Positions 59,801 to 64,000 of a DNA stretch of 64,000 bases are shown here, piece after piece. The notes beneath the pieces are model-generated. The model saw only the letters and a program-made list of their open reading frames with translations. It ran no database searches and was not told where the DNA came from. The stretch comes from Clitoria ternatea (lineage: Eukaryota; Streptophyta; Magnoliopsida; Fabales; Fabaceae), in contig CM075670.1 in the NCBI GenBank assembly GCA_037962975.1, positions 230,634,242 to 230,698,241 of the forward strand. Reading direction: 5' to 3'. A program made the translations under genes and the position numbers. Position 1 is the stretch's first letter. Every line of letters begins with the position of its first letter.

Positions 59801-61317
59801 CTACCCTCACCATCAGTCAAATAGAGCATCATAAGGAGTTGGGATATACCTTGGACCGTGTAGTCGTTGGTAGTCTGCCTCGGAAAAATCACCCTTCGGT
59901 TTTGGCAATCTACCATCACCTTGTTGGCTGATAGCCAATCCATGCCAAGCACAACGCCAATGCCCTTCAAGGGTAAACATATCAAGTCGGCGGTAAAATT
60001 CTGATCGCCCAACGTGAAGGATACATCCTTGCACATCATCGATGTCCATAATTTAATACTGGTCGGACAGGATACATCCAAAGTCCGATCCATGTCAACA
60101 GCAGGCAATCCCAGCCGCCTCACACAATCATCAGCTATAAAGGAGTGGGTAGCTCCAGAATCAAAAACAATGTCAAGAGTATGTCTACCGAGTGAACACT
60201 TACTTTACACCAAGTCGTTTGCTTGTGCAGCTTCCTCGGCATTGATTGCATAAACTCTGCCTATAGCCGGTTGATCAGCATTTCTCCCACGGTTATTCGG
60301 AGCAAACATCATGTTACCCCGAGCTCCATTGCCTCGGCCACCATTCCCTCGGCCATCATTCCCCCGGCCACCGTTTCCACGGCCTCTTCCTCGGAAGACC
60401 CCACGGTGCACATTAGTTTTTACCTGCTGCAGCTGAGGACAGTCGGGGCGAACATGCCCTCTCTCATTACAATGAAAACACACAACATCTCCACCATCAC
60501 AATCCTTAGCAAAGTGGTCACCACCATATTTAAAACATTTTTCGTACTTTGGGCGATCGACTGCACGTCCACCACGTGCTCCCTGACCTCTGAGTCTAGA
60601 GGAGGGTCCACCTCTAACAGAGTTACCCGGCTTCTTGAAGCTAGGTTGCTGTGGCTTCAAGGATGTGTCCGTCTTGCTACTCTGGCCCAGATGAGCCTTA
60701 TCATCCTCCTCAAAAATCCGACACTTGTTCACCAGTATTGGAAAACTCCGAATCTCCTGGTGCCTGAATGCTTTCTTAATCTCAGGCCTTAACCCACTCT
60801 CGAATTTGATACACTTGGAACCCTCGGTTCCAGGCTGCTGAAAAGGTGGATAGAACAGACACAGTTCCTCAAACTTCACAGCATACTCTTCCACTGTCAT
60901 GGAACCCTGCTTCAGTTCCATGAACTCCAACTCTTTCTAACTCCTCACGGTATCGGGAAAGTATTTCTCCAGAAAACATGCCTTAAAGTTCTCCCAGATC
61001 AACTGGGTGCCAGCAACTATCATTCTTGCCTTGGTGATCTTCCACCAATTCTCAGCTTCAGCACGAAGCATGTACACGACATATTCAACTTTCTAAGCAT
61101 CAGTGCATCGAAGGCTGCTGAAGATCCTCTCCAGATCCTGAATCCACGTATAAGCTGGCTCAGGATTGAATCCCCCCTGGAATTCACTCGACTTTCTCTT
61201 CAGAAAGTGATCGAAGCCCTGATTGTCATCAACTTAAGGCTGGTTCTGCCTCTCTAGTATATCAGCAAAGCGCTGAAACGCCGCGGCCATAGCATCCATA
61301 CCGTGACGATTGGCCAT
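56888..61317 (-). pseudogene. Tekay-2 gag-pol polyprotein, many stops and one frameshift
   Basis: It begins at ATG 61317 (MANRHGMDAMAAAF). Gag follows (HFLKRKSSEFQGGFNPEPAY) with stops near 61232, 61094 and 60939, then a Cys-rich finger region (CFHCNERGHVRPDC), a Gly-Arg-rich stretch near 60330-60410 and a TAA at 60205. Protease (DSGATHS near 60160), RT (active site FIDDILVYS), RNase H, integrase and a chromodomain-like tail (VKVAWQQNRITFYTWERED) come next. RT has a TAG at 59503 and a one-base deletion near 59490. Further stops are at 58952, 58631, 58394 and near 58231. The last 436 codons (integrase and tail) are open. Most stops replace an expected Gln, Trp or Arg codon. Confidence 0.92.
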
Positions 61318-61470
61318 ACCTTATCCTGAAATCGACATTACTTCAAGGATAAGAACACTTCAACTATCTACAATCCGACCGGATTACAGTTCCACACTTA
61401 CAGTTTATCACAATATCAAACAATCTTATAGCAATTAATAGTATTCCTTGGCCTTGGACCTTTTAAGTCC

Positions 61471-61482
61471 GCTCTGATACCA
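61471..61482 (-). other. Tekay-2 primer-binding site
   Basis: Reverse complement TGGTATCAGAGC, three bases from the 5' LTR; initiator tRNA-Met type, as in Tekay-1. Confidence 0.9.
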
Positions 61483-61485
61483 ACA

Positions 61486-64000
61486 TGAAACAACCCGACT
61501 TAAATAAAAGTAAATCCGAGACAGGGGAAAATTTTTCCAAAACTCAAACGTTCTAAACGTTCAGAAAGCAGTCCAGAATAGGAGTCGGGATAAAATAAAA
61601 CAAACCCGAAGTCAAGAGAAGTAGAAAACTGGGTCAGGGTACCACTCGCTTGACGAGATCCCGGTCGGTTAAGCGAAATCAGCGTAAAGCGCTTAAGCGA
61701 GCCCTTACTCGCTAGAGCGAGTCTCTCACTCGGTATTTTCATATCGTCACTCGGAATCGGGACCTCCGCTCACTCGGAAGCGGTCCCCACGGATCATACA
61801 TCACTTAGTAATTTCTTACTTAGCCAGATCCTTATTCTGGGAGGTCTCATCACAAACATGCTTCACTCAGGAAATGATTCTCTCGACTATTTCCACTCGG
61901 AGACAATGAACCTTTCCTCGGAAACTATTCACAGAAACATACTTACTAGGGGTTAGAGTCTTTCTCAGTCCAGGTACTCTCCCAGGAACAGAGTCACTCG
62001 GTATATTCTAGTCGGTACCGTACCACACGTAACTCGGTATCATCTCTCGATACCTTCCCACTCAGGAATTTCCCACTCGGGTATTCACCACTCAGTCAAG
62101 ATGTGTCCTAAGCTAAAGCTTTTCGCTTCTGAGACACTTCTCTTAGAAACGTTCTACCCGGAGACGTTTCACTCGGATTTTCCTCACCCAGAGTTACCTT
62201 GTCCCGTCATCACTCAAAAAAAAGGCCCACTCGCTATAGCCTCACTCGGGAATAGCTCAACCTGTCTTCACTCGGAAGTTTACTAGATTAAGACTTACAC
62301 GGAATATTATAACATTATGTACTCGGAATATATATAACCTTACTCAACACTCTAACCGTTATTCCTTTGGAAGTGATTCAGTGGATCAATTTCTCACTCA
62401 GAAACATTGTGACCCTTGACATTTCTCATACAATAACGTTCACTAGTAATTCAAGCAACATCTTAGCATTATATATATATATATATGTTCTCAATCCGAG
62501 AGAATTCAAATTCATAATTATATTCAAAACATAACAGTGTACTTAGGAGCCGGCCAAGGCTACATCAAAACTATACACATTATGTACACAACATCTATAT
62601 ATATACAAGTGCACTTCACACGGTTTGAAGTCCCCCCATCATTCACCATCCCGACTTATATCCACTGAAAAATATAGCCACAAGTAGGGGTGAGTATTTT
62701 ACATATTAAATAACAGTTATTGACTCGGATCAGCCATTACATTATCCACCACGCACTCGGATATCACAACCAACATCAACAACACACACTGTCATTCAAT
62801 CGGAATTCACCCATACAACATCATTTAGTCGGAATTCACTCTAATCATTCAAGGCTATATCAATCATGTTATTCTTAATAACAATGCACCAATACACATG
62901 CATGCAGATCCGACTTAAACGATAATTTCAGTTATAGATTCCCTCCTGGCCTCACATCCATTAGCCCTTCCCGCGTGATACCGGTCACCTCGTGACGTCT
63001 CAGGACTTAACTCTAGCTCCGTCAGCTATCACGGGCTCTCACAGGATCTGGCCCAAGAATCTGTAGCTAGAAATCATCATATAGGGTTCCTGACCTTCCA
63101 CGGGTCACCTTTTTTCCATATATGCAACCTTATGCATTTCACAACAAGCATCCCATGCTTGTTCAGATAATATCCCACACGGGAATCGACAAACAGTCCA
63201 CACATATGCACTCGACATTCGAAATGTCAGTAACATGCATCTCATGCATTTAAATATAAAATCACAACAGAACCAGCATAGCATTTTCACACCACATGCA
63301 TTCGGTATTCACACTGGTTCACAGCATATGCACTCGCATTCACAATAATATCCACATACATCACATGCAAGTGAACATGCATTCATGGACGGAAATCAAC
63401 ACAACATTACACAGATCACGGCTATCACAAATCCGGGCGTTTCATGCACTATTACTCAATCACAACACAACAAACAACACATTTCAAGTATAACGCAACA
63501 CAGTAAAGCAATTTCACCCGGAACCCGTCCATAAACCATGCATTTGAGATGTAAATCAGCCCCCTACCTACAAGACGTTCCTCGGACTTTCAACGTTGAT
63601 CGGTTGCTCCGATCGTTCCTTCAATCACTCTCGCTTGCTCAACGACCTTCAAACCCAGTCAAACTCTGCACTCAGCTTGGAGAAACTAAAAGCTGGTTCC
63701 ACACTCTCGAATAGTCCGACCCTCGCTAACAGTGGAGGACTTCGAGTCTCCAAGACACTACAACGTCGCTGATGAAGAAGAAGAAGAAGCAGAGGCTTGA
63801 GGGGATTCTAGAGAGAACGGAGAAGTGGTTCAGCATGTACGAAAGAGAAATGAGCAGAGAGTGGGTAGAAACGTGAAACTGAAGCTATTGTACTGCCAAG
63901 AGGGTACATGCATCATCCCATGCCTCTTTTACTTAGTCAACACTCAATCTCAATCAGTAATTAATCTTAATCTGCCCATTAATTCAATAATCAGGATGTT
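61486..64000 (-). repeat. Tekay-2 5' LTR (window ends about 3 bases short)
   Basis: Collinear with 54321-56834. The window ends ...ATCAGGATGTT, where the partner LTR continues with ACA, so the element should end at about 64003. Confidence 0.92.

Larger units (their letters stand above)
54321..64000 (-). mobile_element. Tekay-2: chromodomain Gypsy retrotransposon, degenerate, cut by window end
   Basis: Minus-strand element: 3' LTR 54321-56834, gag-pol 61317-56888, primer site 61471-61482, 5' LTR from 61486. It is clearly related to Tekay-1 in gag and pol and in LTR style (starts TGTAACATCCTG, many CCGAGT words), but the LTRs are about 2.5 kb and end GGGTTGTTTCA. Multiple stops and one frameshift inactivate it. 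Confidence 0.92.

Overview
This is a nuclear window from a flowering plant. Introns have GT-AG borders, intergenic DNA is AT-rich, LTR retrotransposons are nested, and the two host genes are plant families (a KIN-7 kinesin with a C-terminal RING finger and a double B-box factor). A legume is my guess, from general resemblance of the elements and the B-box protein; nothing seen here proves it.

Layout. 473-6187 (+): the last 13 coding exons of a KIN-7D/E-type kinesin, whose motor domain begins left of the window. 10465-11357 (-): a complete three-exon BBX20-type gene. 11358-17518: gene-free AT-rich spacer with microsatellites, a short duplication and one orphan TATA/leader-like stretch. 17519-53241: one 35.7 kb nest. 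A minus-strand Copia element (17524-53236, target-site duplication CCAAA) was invaded at two places. Inside its RNase H region lies a plus-strand chromodomain Gypsy element, here called Tekay-1 (18211-31024, duplication ATTTT, LTRs of about 4 kb). Between its RT and gag regions lie the remains of a minus-strand element B. The primer-binding site of B was hit by a related plus-strand solo LTR, A (34357-49545, duplication CCACC). A was in turn hit by a minus-strand Tat-lineage Gypsy element (34638-47121, duplication CTTGG). 54321-64000 (-): a second Tekay-type element, Tekay-2, whose 5' LTR runs to within about 3 bases of its expected end at the window edge.

How the parts work together. The two host genes are unrelated neighbours. 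Everything right of 17.5 kb is retrotransposon DNA at different stages of decay. Tekay-1, Tekay-2 and Copia carry many stops or frameshifts. The Tat element has only one nonsense codon plus a changed protease active-site residue. It also carries an antisense accessory gene with its own TATA box, intron and poly(A) signal, and two tandem arrays (about 47 bp and 67 bp units) between that gene and pol.

The points most worth a second look are the antisense gene of the Tat element, the GGCGGAGT word that recurs throughout that element, the regular 183-bp array and dense CCGAGT motifs in the Tekay-1 LTRs, the solo LTR inserted in a related element's primer-binding site, and a kinesin intron carrying two decayed copies of a splice-acceptor/exon start that lies further downstream in the same gene.
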